Source of the DNA: Reclinomonas americana ATCC 50394
Lineage: Eukaryota > Jakobida > Jakobea > Jakobida
Direction: 5' to 3'
Assembly (NCBI GenBank): GCA_048213135.1
Contig: PS015062.1
Span: 100,943-158,279, forward strand
DNA length: 57,337 nucleotides
The translations under genes and the position numbers were made by a program. Under the pieces are notes generated by a model that did not search any database, was not told the DNA's origin, and worked only from the letters and a program-made list of their open reading frames with translations. Each line of letters opens with the position of its first letter. The first letter of the stretch is position 1. This document shows, piece by piece, positions 27,543-36,797 of the stretch.

Positions 27543-28853
27543 ATGTCTGTGCACGTGCGCGCGCCACCCTTCCTGCCCTACCCCAGCTTCGACAACTACT
27601 CCGAGAAGTTGTTCCACCGCGGGTTGCGCAATGGCGACGAGGATGGCTGCGTATACAACACGCGTGGCCGTTTGCACCCAGGCGCCCCGTGTGTGGTGAC
27701 GGAGAAACTGCACGGCGCCAACTGCTCCGTTATCGTGCCGTTGACTGCAGATGCAGTGGTGGACGACGACCTGCCGTTGCACGTGGCCTCGCGCAGTGTG
27801 GCCTTGGGTCCTCTTGTCATCCAACCGGCGGGAGAGGGCCGCAGCGAACCGCATTTGTTTGGAGCCTGGTCTCACCTGCACTCACTGGCGCCGGCCTTTC
27901 GTCGGTTTGTGCGCGAACTGGAGCGTCCGTTGCCACTGCCCGATGCCGTGTCGGTGCAGTTTTACGGGGAGGTGTATGGCGCTGGCATCCAGAAGGGTGT
28001 CGGTGCGCACTACCGCCATGACAAGGCCTTTGCCATTTTCGACGTGGCGGTGGTGGCCCCGCAGCCGGCAGGTTCAGCGGCGGAGGACGTCGATCGCGAC
28101 GAGCTGAAGGACGATGGAGAAGAACTACGCCGACTGCAGGCGCATTTCCTGCCGCTGGATCAAGTGCAGGCTTTGTGCGAGTTGGTGGGCCTGCACTACG
28201 TGACCACGATCTTTGCCGGCCCTCTGGCCGAGTGCGTGCAGTGGTCGCTGGATCACTTGCGGGAGCCGACGGGAATTCCGGCGCTGGTGCTGAAGGACGA
28301 CCCCGCGGCGCTGGCGGCGATTCCGCCGTACGTGCGCGAGGGTCACGTCATCCGCCAGACGGAGCCCTTGGTGCATGTGAGTGAGTACAAGAGCGGCCGG
28401 CGCTGTGTGTGGGTCAACTACTACGCTCGCTGCAAGCACAAGGGCGAGCTGGTCTTTGGCAAGAACGAGCTTCATGCGGCGGCCGGTGCTGCGAAGAAGC
28501 CTGCGCCGCGCAAGCTCAAGATGACGCCGCGCATAATGGCCCTTCGCCTGGTCACCGCTGACCGTCTCCGCTGCCTGCTGGACAAGTACAACCGTCAGTG
28601 GTCGGCACTCGAGTCGGAGGAAGCGTGGGTAGACCTGTTGTGCCGCGACGCTTTGGAGGAGTGCCGTGAGGTGCTGGTGCCGGCGGCACAGGCGGCTGCT
28701 GGAGGAGGCAGCTCTTCGACGGATCCGGCGGATCCGGAGGAGGAGGAGCTGCCGGCGGACCCCACCGCTGAGATGCTCCGCAGGGGTCGCCAGGTGCTGG
28801 AGAAGCTGAGGCGCCGTGGCGATGGTGGTGCTGGCGTTGGTGAAGATGAGTGA
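27543..28853 (+). CDS. RNA ligase (Rnl2/kinetoplastid-editing-ligase-like nucleotidyltransferase)
   Basis: 436 codons with no intron, which is unusual here. ATG 27543 is chosen because MSVHVRAPPFLPYPSFDNY is the first in-frame start that gives a folded beginning. Nucleotidyltransferase motifs appear in order: motif I EKLHGAN (Lys 55, the expected AMP-bound lysine), motif III region FYGEVYG, IIIa KAFAIFDVAV, and IV EGHVIRQ. A basic EYKSGRR segment may be motif V. The C-terminal 100 residues are helical and end in a Gly/Glu-rich tail. The family seals RNA ends with ATP through an enzyme-adenylate; cellular substrates could be tRNA or other damaged RNA. Single-exon structure next to another single-exon gene fits lateral acquisition or retroposition, which is inference. 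Confidence 0.85.
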   Translation: MSVHVRAPPFLPYPSFDNYSEKLFHRGLRNGDEDGCVYNTRGRLHPGAPCVVTEKLHGANCSVIVPLTADAVVDDDLPLHVASRSVALGPLVIQPAGEGRSEPHLFGAWSHLHSLAPAFRRFVRELERPLPLPDAVSVQFYGEVYGAGIQKGVGAHYRHDKAFAIFDVAVVAPQPAGSAAEDVDRDELKDDGEELRRLQAHFLPLDQVQALCELVGLHYVTTIFAGPLAECVQWSLDHLREPTGIPALVLKDDPAALAAIPPYVREGHVIRQTEPLVHVSEYKSGRRCVWVNYYARCKHKGELVFGKNELHAAAGAAKKPAPRKLKMTPRIMALRLVTADRLRCLLDKYNRQWSALESEEAWVDLLCRDALEECREVLVPAAQAAAGGGSSSTDPADPEEEELPADPTAEMLRRGRQVLEKLRRRGDGGAGVGEDE

Positions 28854-28857
28854 ATAG

Positions 28858-28972
28858 AGTTTTTCCTTCTCCTCTTTCTCCTCCCTTGCAGCTGCCACTG
28901 CCCTCCTCAGCGCATGATCTCCAATGCTGAGCCATCATACACACCCCCCTATCATCGTCCTGTGCGACAACT
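28858..28972 (+). repeat. Duplicated leader, copy 2 (upstream of O-methyltransferase)
   Basis: Second copy of the sequence at 27329-27428. It starts 4 nt after the RNA ligase stop and ends 21 nt before the methyltransferase ATG. A 31-nt stretch (28922-28952) separates its two conserved blocks, against 16 nt in copy 1. Confidence 0.85.
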
Positions 28973-28993
28973 TGATGATTGTTCGTCGTGCTC

Positions 28994-29680
28994 ATGACTG
29001 CGAGTGGAGAACGCGAAGACGCAGCTGTGGCCTTTGTCCAGGAGCACGCCCGCCGCGGCGATGCGCAGAGTGTGCTTGATGCCATCGATCGCTTCGGCTG
29101 GGAGCAACAGTTCCTGATGAACGTGGGCAATGTCAAGGGCCGCATCCTCGACGAGGCCCTGGAACGCGCTGCCCCGCGCACTGTGCTGGAGCTGGGCGCC
29201 TACCTCGGCTACTCCGCCATCCGCATCGCCACGCGTCTGCGGCACGTGCACCCGGAGGAGCGGGTGCGGCTGATCAGTGTGGAGATGAATCCGCGCTATT
29301 ACGAGCTCGCCACGGCCATGGTGGCCTTTGCTGGAGTCGACGACATTGTGCACATTATCAATGGCGCGACGCAGGATGTGCTGCCCGAGCTCGCCGAGCG
29401 CACGGGCATTGCGTCGTTTGACTTTGTGTTTATCGATCATTGGAAGGACGTCTACTTGCGCGACATCAAGCTGCTCGAGCAGTACAAGCTGCTGCGCGAT
29501 GGCACGACGGTGGTGGCCGACAATGTCATCTATCCCGGGGCGCCGGATTACCTCGAGTACGTGCGGGGAGCGCCGCAGTTCACCTCGACGTTCCACGAGA
29601 GTCGGCTGGAGTACAGCCACGATCGCGTCGACGGAGTGGAGGTCAGTGTGTACCACGTGAGGAAGGAGGGAGGAGAGTGA
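28994..29680 (+). CDS. Catechol O-methyltransferase-like SAM-dependent methyltransferase
   Basis: 228 residues, close to the usual COMT length, with no intron. Residues seen: the SAM-binding motif VLELGAYLGYSAIRIA; ISVEMNP, an acidic residue that in the family binds the ribose; FIDHWKDVYL, whose Asp and Lys correspond to COMT metal-ligand and catalytic positions; and VADNVIYPGAPDYLEYVR, carrying the Asp-Asn metal ligands. The enzyme class transfers methyl from SAM to a catechol hydroxyl using Mg2+. ATG 28994 (MTASGEREDAAV) is 21 nt after the duplicated leader. The natural substrate in a protist is unknown. Like the RNA ligase it may have been acquired laterally. Confidence 0.9.
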   Translation: MTASGEREDAAVAFVQEHARRGDAQSVLDAIDRFGWEQQFLMNVGNVKGRILDEALERAAPRTVLELGAYLGYSAIRIATRLRHVHPEERVRLISVEMNPRYYELATAMVAFAGVDDIVHIINGATQDVLPELAERTGIASFDFVFIDHWKDVYLRDIKLLEQYKLLRDGTTVVADNVIYPGAPDYLEYVRGAPQFTSTFHESRLEYSHDRVDGVEVSVYHVRKEGGE

Positions 29681-29893
29681 AGCAACAATGAACTGAGATC
29701 GTGCACATGAGGCGGAATTCGAACAGAGCTCGAGAGGTCCACGCGATTGAAAAACAAGTCTACACGAGCACGTTCATGGCTGTAAGGCACTCCCGCCACA
29801 GACTCATAGTGAAGCTTGTCGCTCATACCGCAGCGCGACGAAGTTGATTGCGGGCGGGACCAATCACAATTTCGCGCGCTTTTTCCCACAAAC
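29681..29893. other. Short spacer before the glycosyltransferase pair
   Basis: 213 bp. The last 30 bases (CAATTTCGCGCGCTTTTT region) match the sequence at the start of the second glycosyltransferase copy, so they belong to the duplicated unit. Nothing else is recognised. Confidence 0.5.
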
Positions 29894-30984
29894 ATGCTCC
29901 GAACGCGAAGACGGCCTCCATGTCGCGGCCCACTCACACACGCTCTTCCTCTTCTCCTTCCTCCTCTGGTCCTCCTTCTCTGTCTCCTCGCTGTGTGTCT
30001 TGGTGAGCCACTGGGTGACGATCCACGACTTGCAATCCCGCGACGTGTGTTGGATCCTGCTCTCGCCGCACAGCAAGTGGTGGTACCTGTGGTCGACTTT
30101 GGCGGGGAAGTGGCGGTGACTGTCAGGCATGAGCATGACACCATCGGCGATGCTGGTGAGTGTGTGTGTGTGTGTGTGCCAAGTTGATTGCATTGGTTCG
30201 CTTTTTCTCCCTTTCTGCTGCTGCTGCTGATACTGCTTTTTGCAAACGCAGTGAGAGAGGCGTTGGCAATGCACGCGCTCTCCTCTTTAGTGACTGAGGA
30301 GCTTGTTGAACAAGTCGCCCACAGTGTGCTGACAGAGTTGCAAGTTAGTATCATCATCCATCTGTGGCCCCCCCTCCTCTCTCTCTCACTCACTCTTCTC
30401 GACTCAGACGATCCAGCTGAGGCGTGTCGGATGTTATGCCCACGCGCCGGCGACTGAGGATGAGAATGCAGACCCCATGTTCAGCATGGATATGCCGCGC
30501 TTTGTCATGTACCCTGCACGCAAGTGGACGGTGTCTGTGGCACAGAGCGGCGTGCAGCAAATGAAGGATGTGCATGTGGACACGTACTCGGCGCCAACAC
30601 TGTGGGGCGCAGGTGAGTAATCGTGAGTGCAACGAGGAAACGCCATCACTCGCGCACTGAGTTGTCTCGGTATCGATGCAGTGCTGGCTGCAGTTGGCGA
30701 GGACAATGATGTGGCGCGTGAGGCGTTGCAGCAGAGTTNNNNNNNNNNNNNNNNNNNNNNNNNNNNNNNNNNNNNNNNNNNNNNNNNNNNNNNNNNNNNN
30801 NNNNNNNNNNNNNNNNNNNNNNNNNNNNNNNNNNNNNNNNNNNNNNNNNNNNNNNNNNNNNNNNNNNNNNNNNNNNNNNNNNNNNNNNNNNNNNNNNNNN
30901 NNNNNNNNNNNNNNNNNNNNNNNNNNNNNNNNNNNNNNNNNNNNNNNNNNNNNNNNNNNNCGGAGAGGGTAGCGGGTTGGTCGA

Positions 30985-31022
<38 letters not shown>

Positions 31023-33029
31023 TCGTCCTCACTCGCAGTTTCTATTCATCCTGCTCCATCTCTCACCACCCATTGCCCTTCACGAGCTGACTCTCTCGAC
31101 GTACATGCTGTGAGCAGAAAGACAGGAGGATAAGGCGTCGGCACAAGCGATTCTGCGACTTTATTGCCGACTGGAATGTTGCGTAATTCATGGCGCGACA
31201 CACACCCGCGTCAGCTCACCATCATTGTCCACTGCAGTGGCAAAAACCATTGACGCTGACACCAGCTGTGGAGAAACTCGTCGCTGCGCGGAACCGTCAG
31301 TTCTTCGCCGAGTGGAGATACGCCACGCCGCATGTGCTGTTGTCAGCTTCCTCGTCGGCACAGGAATTGATGCGAGCCAATCTCCTCTGTCTCTCCCTGA
31401 TCGGTTTGTTTGTGTGGTGTCACGTGTGGTGGTACATTCTCGTCGCGGGGCCTCGTGAGGTCTTACATGCGTTGGCAGGGGGTGCGGACCTGGTGATGGA
31501 CGAGCAAGAATGTGAGCACATTGGTCCGCAGTTTGCGCAGCGCAGCCTCACCATGGCGCCTCCACCATTTCCGGACCGCTCGGAGCCTCCCGTGCACTCC
31601 TTGTCGGCCGCGCTGCGCACCAACAAGCGGACGGCCGAGTATCCACGCATCGAGTTCTATCCAGCCGACCTCTGTCGCGAGCTGGAGACGGAAATGTGGC
31701 GCGTGCTCACAGACGAGACGGCACTCGCGGAGGCTGCAGCGGCCGTGAATGACTTCCGCGCCCCCACCCCGCAAGCGCTCTTCCCCCAGGAAGGGCCACC
31801 GATGCAGGAGAGTCGGCTTATGTTGGACCGGCTGGCGGCGGTGTTGGCGAATCCGCGCATGACTATGCAAGCGGGCCCCAACTCGCCGTATCGGCTGGTG
31901 GTGTTCACAGAAGTACAGTTGGCGCCGAAGAACTCTGCGCGTTACCTGGAGCTGATCAGAATATGGGTGGCCCGGTTCTTTGCCGCGCACGGCGATCGGC
32001 TATTGCCGCTGATTGTGTGCGCCGACGAGACCACGGCGACGGCCGTCAAGGCAGTGCTGGGACATGGTCGGGATGCGGGTGTGCTGCTTGATGAATCGGG
32101 CTGGTGAGGAGAGGGAGAGGGGCTGTTTGTGTAGGAAGAGGGCAGCAATGCCAACAAGCGCTGTGTGCACGCACAGGACTGTCGACCGACCACGCGACCC
32201 TGCCGGATTCCCGCCTGTGATCAACCTGCGTACGCTGTACGGCTACCTGCTGCTGCGATGTGGCGTGCAACCGTTCCACATCGACATGGATGCCGTGTTT
32301 GTGCGGCCGGTGTGGGACCTGCCGCAACTCTGGTCGGCGTCGGAGGTGTACGAAATCCCACCCGACATCATTTTCCACGCCGACCTCTACGGTATTGCCG
32401 ACCACGATGCAACGCTAATGCTGACGGGGCCGCCAAGGGAGCGTACCCGCAATCCGTGGTCGTACACGATTCCCAGCAGTCTGTCGGACTTTGGTCCGGT
32501 AAGCAGGCTGAGGTCTCTCTCGACATCTCTCTCACTCACTCACTCACTGCGTGCGCCGCTGTTCTATTCTTCGTCGTGTAGGGCAAGGTGCCGGCACGTG
32601 TTTGCGCTGCCCACCAGCGTGCGTTGAGCATCAACACTGGGGTGTGGACAGCACGACCGACCGTGTACGCGCTGCGACTGTTTGCGGCCGCGGTGGGCCA
32701 ATTGAATCAGCGCTGGTCGGAGCTGCAGGATCAGCAGTTCATGAATGCGCTTGTGGACGTGCATGTGCGCCTCGGTCGGCTGCGCATCGACTGGTTCGAC
32801 CTCCACCGGGTCAACGCAGTGAGTGGCATTGAATTGCTGGTGGCACGAAGGCAGATGAGCGACATACCGGAGGCGACGGACTTGGTGGTGGTGAGGGGGG
32901 AACTATTTCGTTCCCATACGGGTACTGCAGATCAATGTGCTCATTCGTGCCACCGTACAGGTGCACGCTTGTGGGGCTGGGGACAAGGTTGAGATGCTCA
33001 ACAGAGCGCTGTGGTGGAAACCTCTGTAA
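29894..33029 (+). CDS. GT77-like Golgi glycosyltransferase, copy 1
   Basis: ATG 29894 begins MLRTRRRPPC and a hydrophobic signal anchor (LPLLLPPLVLLLCLLAVCLG). A lumenal stem with GDDPRLAIPRRVLDP follows, then VPRFVMYPARKWTV-like strands, the exon HKRFCDFIADWN and WQKPLTLTPA. The catalytic part has MAPPPFPDRSEPPVH, YGYLLLRCGVQPFHIDMDAV (DxD, the nucleotide-sugar/metal site), LSINTGVW and DQQFMNALVDVHV. Stop TAA 33027-33029. Nucleotide-sugar transferases of family GT77 use this plan (hydrophobic strand, DxD, N-G and DQ motifs) to add sugars such as xylose, arabinose or galactose. Several introns; 31178-31237 uses GTTGCGT. A gap (30739-30960) hides part of the stem. Treating stem and catalytic part as one gene rests on in-phase splicing in both copies. 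Confidence 0.75.
30739..31020. other. N gap and (CT)n within the copy 1 stem region
   Basis: N at 30739-30960, then (CT)n at about 30985-31018. The equivalent place in copy 2 (33990-34145) is a simple intron, so the microsatellite is specific to copy 1. Confidence 0.8.
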
Positions 33030-33143
33030 GTCGTTCATTTTTTTCAGTTCAGTTGTTGTTGCTTGAGCATCTGTGGCTGGTGCGTGCTGCGCATGATAAC
33101 TTTTCGGTGAAAACGTAAGTAATGTCCGTTGTCCGCAGTCCAC

Positions 33144-36100
33144 ATGCAATTTTCGCGCGCTTTTCTTCTCCGTCATTTGGTGCGAGGAATGCGAATAAGG
33201 CCTCCGTGTTGTGTCCCATGCACAAGCTCTCTTCTCCTCCTTTCTCTAGTCCTCCTTCTCTGTCTCCTCATTGTGTGTCGTGGTGAGCCAGTGGGTGACG
33301 ACCCGCGGCTGGCAATCCCTCGACGTGTGTTGGATCCTGCACAGTCTGCACAGGTTGTGACGGTGCCTCTCATCGACATTGGGGGTGAAGTGGTGGTGGT
33401 GACTGTCAGTCATGAGCATGACACCATCGGCGAAGCTGGTGTGTGTTCAGTACATATTTCACCGGCATGCTCGGCTTTTTGTTTCACCCTTTCCTCTCTA
33501 ATGCTGATAATGCATGCCGCTACCTGCAGTGAGAGAAGCCCTGACAGCGCACGCACTCTCTTCTCCACTGACTGAGGAGCTCGTTGAACGGGTCGCCTCC
33601 AACGTGCTGACAGCTCTGCAGGTTTGCTGTCATTGCTCCTTCCTTGTCTGTCTCGCACATGCGCGTACACGCACGCTTACCCTTATCGCCCCTCAGACAA
33701 TGCAGCTGAGGCGCGTTGGATGTGGCGCCGTCACACCAATGACTGAGGATGAGATGGCAAACATGGTGTACCGCATGGATGTGCCGCGCTTTGTCATGTA
33801 CCCTGCGCGAAAGTGGACTGTGTCTGTGACGCCCAAGGGTTCATCACAAGCGAAGGATGTGCATGTGGACACGTACTCGGCGCCAACACTGTGGGGCGCA
33901 GGTGAGTAATCATGAGTCGCCATCGCTCTCACCCTGAGTTGTCTCACCGTCGATGCAGTGTTAGCTGCGGTTGGCGAGGACAATGATGTGGCGCGCGAGG
34001 TGTTGCGGCAGAGTTGGAGCTTGTTGACAAAGGTGCGGAGAGCGTGCTGCAAGTCCGTGCTTACCATGGCCAGTTTCCCTTGCGGACAATAGGTGGACCG
34101 AGTCTCATCAAACGAAAGCTGACTTATGGGCATGCATGCCACTTGCAGAACGACGACAACAAGCTCGCAGACAACCGCAAGCGATTTTGCGATTTTGTTG
34201 CCGACTGGAGTGTTGCGTAAACTATATATGCCGCGCTAAGTGCGTCATGTTGCGCTCATTGTCAATGTTTGCACCTTGACTCTTGCAGTGGCAAAAACCA
34301 TTGACGCTGACACCAGCTGCGCGGAACCGTCAGTTCTTCGCTGAGTGGAGATACGCCTCGCCGATGCTGCGATTGTCGGTTTCTTCGTCGGCACAGGCAT
34401 TGATGCCTGCCGATCTCCGCTGCCTCTCGTTGCAAGGTTTGTGTGGTGCCACGTGTGATGTACTCTCATCATGCGGACTCGCTGTCTTATCAGCGTTGTT
34501 GGCAGGAGGTGCGGACCTGGTGGTAAACGAACTGGAGTGCGAGTATCTCGGTCCCCAGTTTGCTCAGCGCAGCCTCACCATGGCGCCCCCGCCGCTGCCC
34601 GACCGCTCGGAGCCTCCCGTGCACACCTTGTCGGCCGCACTGCGCACCAACAAGCGGACGGCCGAGTATCCACGCATCGAGTTCTATCCAGCCGACCTCT
34701 GTCGCGAGCTTGAGACGGAGATGTGGCGCGTGCTCACAGACGAGACGGCACTCGCGGAGGCGGCAGCTGCCGTAGGAAATCACCTCGCCCCCACCCCACA
34801 GTCGCTGTTCCCCTTGCAGGAACCACCGATGCAGGAGAGTCGGCTAATGCTGGACCGGCTGGCGGCGGTGTTGGCGAATCCGCGCATGACTATGCAAGCG
34901 GGCCCCACCTCGCCGTATCGATTGGTGGTGTTCACAGCGGTACAGCTGGCGCCAAAGAATTCAGAGCGTTATCTGCAACTAATAAGAGTGTGGATGGCCC
35001 GGTTCTTTGCCGCGCACGGCGATCGGTTATTGCCGCTGATTGTGTGCGCCGACGAGACGACGGTGACGGCCGTCAGGGAAGTACTGGGACCTGATCGGGA
35101 TGCGGGTGTGATCCTCGACGAGTCGGGCTGGTGAGCAGAGTGCTAGGGAGAGGGGCGATGAGTCGAAGACCAACGCACTCTGTGCGCGCACAGGATGGTC
35201 GACCGACCGCACGATGCGAATGGCTTCCCACCCGCTATTAACTTGCGTTTCATGTATGGCTACCTGCTGCTGCGATGCGGTGTGCAGCCATTCTACGCCG
35301 ACATGGATGCCGTATTTGTGCGGCCAGTGTGGGACCTGCCGCAACTGTGGTCGGCGTCGGAGACGTACGACATTCCGCCCGACATCATCTTCCACGCCGA
35401 TCTCTACGGCGGTACTGACCACGATGCGACGCTGATGCTGGTGGGCGCACCAAGGGAGCGTACCCGCAATCCCTGGTCGTACACGATTCCCAACAGTTTG
35501 TCGGACTTTGGCTCGGTGAGCAACTGGCTAGTTTTGGAGAATGCTTGTAGTAGTTCACCTTGTCTCTCAAACTTGCCCTTCAATCCATGCTTGCAGAAGG
35601 GCATTCCGTCCCATGTTTGCGCCGCCCACCAGCGTGCGTTGAGCATCAACACGGGTGCATGGACAGTGCGACCGACTGTGTACGCGCTGCGACTGTTTGC
35701 GGCCGCTCTGGGCCAGTTGAATCGGTACTGGTCGGAGCTGCAGGATCAGCAGTTCATGAACGTGCTGGTGGACGTGCATGTGCGCCTCGGTCGGCTGCGC
35801 ATCGACTGGTTCGACCTCCACAAGGTCAACACACTCAGCGGAATCGAGTTGCTTNNNNNNNNNNNNNNNNNNNNNNNNNNNNNNNNNNNNNNNNNNNNNN
35901 NNNNNNNNNNNNNNNNNNNNNNNNNNNNNNNNNNNNNNNNNNNNNNNNNNNNNNNNNNNNNNNNNNNNNNNNNNNNNNNNNNNNNNNNNNNNNNNNNNNN
36001 NNNNNNNNNNNNNNNNNNNNNNNNNNNNNNNNNNNNNNNNNNNNNNNNNNNNNNNNNNNNNNNNNNNNNNNNNNNNNNNNNNNNNNNNNNNNNNNNNNNN

Positions 36101-36257
36101 NNNNNNNNNNNNNNNNNNNNCAGGGGCAGCTGCTGATGTGTTATGCATGTTCGTGCCCTCACGACTTCACGCCTGTTGCACGCAGCTGCACCACGCCTGT
36201 GGTGACGGAGACAAGGCCGACATGCTCGAAACCGCTCTGTGGTGGAAGCCGCTGTGA
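33144..36257 (+). CDS. GT77-like Golgi glycosyltransferase, copy 2 (tandem duplicate)
   Basis: Paralogue of the gene just upstream, same exon order. ATG 33144 (MQFSRAFLLRHLV) or 33189 (MRIRPPCC). Signal anchor LLLLSLVLLLCLLIVCRG, stem GDDPRLAIPRRVLDP, PRFVMYPARKWTV, exon NRKRFCDFVADWS, catalytic DMDAVFVRPVWDLPQ, LSINTGAW, DQQFMNVLVDVHV. TGA 36255-36257. The central catalytic exon is nearly identical to copy 1, whereas the signal anchor, stem and introns differ clearly. Intron 34212-34288 has the GTTGCGT donor at the same place as copy 1. Gap 35855-36120 removes the penultimate coding part. Likely the same type of donor sugar, possibly a different acceptor. Confidence 0.75.
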
Positions 36258-36289
36258 AAGGCCTAGGAGGAGTACGTTTCAGGGACTGA

Positions 36290-36595
36290 TCGATTCATTG
36301 CAGAGATACTGGAAGGCAAAGCATCGAGGATAGTGTCGAAGCAGTCCACGATCTCCTGCAGAGGGGCAGCAGACTTGTGAGGCGCTCCGAGAGAACAAAC
36401 ATTTCATTCACCACATTCTGACAACGTGACGAATGACCTTCACAAAGCACCTCATGCTCCATAGGGACCCTCCATAGTCCTGTAATGCAACAAATGTCCA
36501 CGTATGCTTTACCGACACTGACCTTGGCTATATCATACAACACACAATCGTCCCTGAATTCATGATATCGCGAAGTTCTTCTTATAATTATGCAA
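36290..36595 (-). other. AT-richer segment with a possible minus-strand exon or gene fragment
   Basis: This stretch has visibly lower GC and fewer repeats than its surroundings. On the minus strand an open frame of about 95 codons reads FRDDCVLYDIAKVSVGKAY through HEVLCEGHSSRCQNVVNEM, then LSERLTSLLPL. A CTCTGCAG acceptor then allows EIVDCFDTILDALPSS. It reads like real protein with hydrophobic periodicity but has no clear start, stop or partner exons and no family I recognise. It could be a gene fragment or an insertion. Confidence 0.3.
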
Positions 36596-36797
36596 CGTCA
36601 CTCCCTTCGCGCTCTTTCAATCTGCATGACCTCGCGCTGTTATCTGCTACAGAAGCTGACATGCAGTTCACTGTTGCTGTCGCGCTTGAAGTTGTCGGCA
36701 ACTGATGCAGTCCGCGAGCTGTCCCATCGACAATCAGCGTCTCTGCTCAGCGCGCACCTCGTCTCCTCTCCATACAGTGCGTGAGACGAGCACGCAG

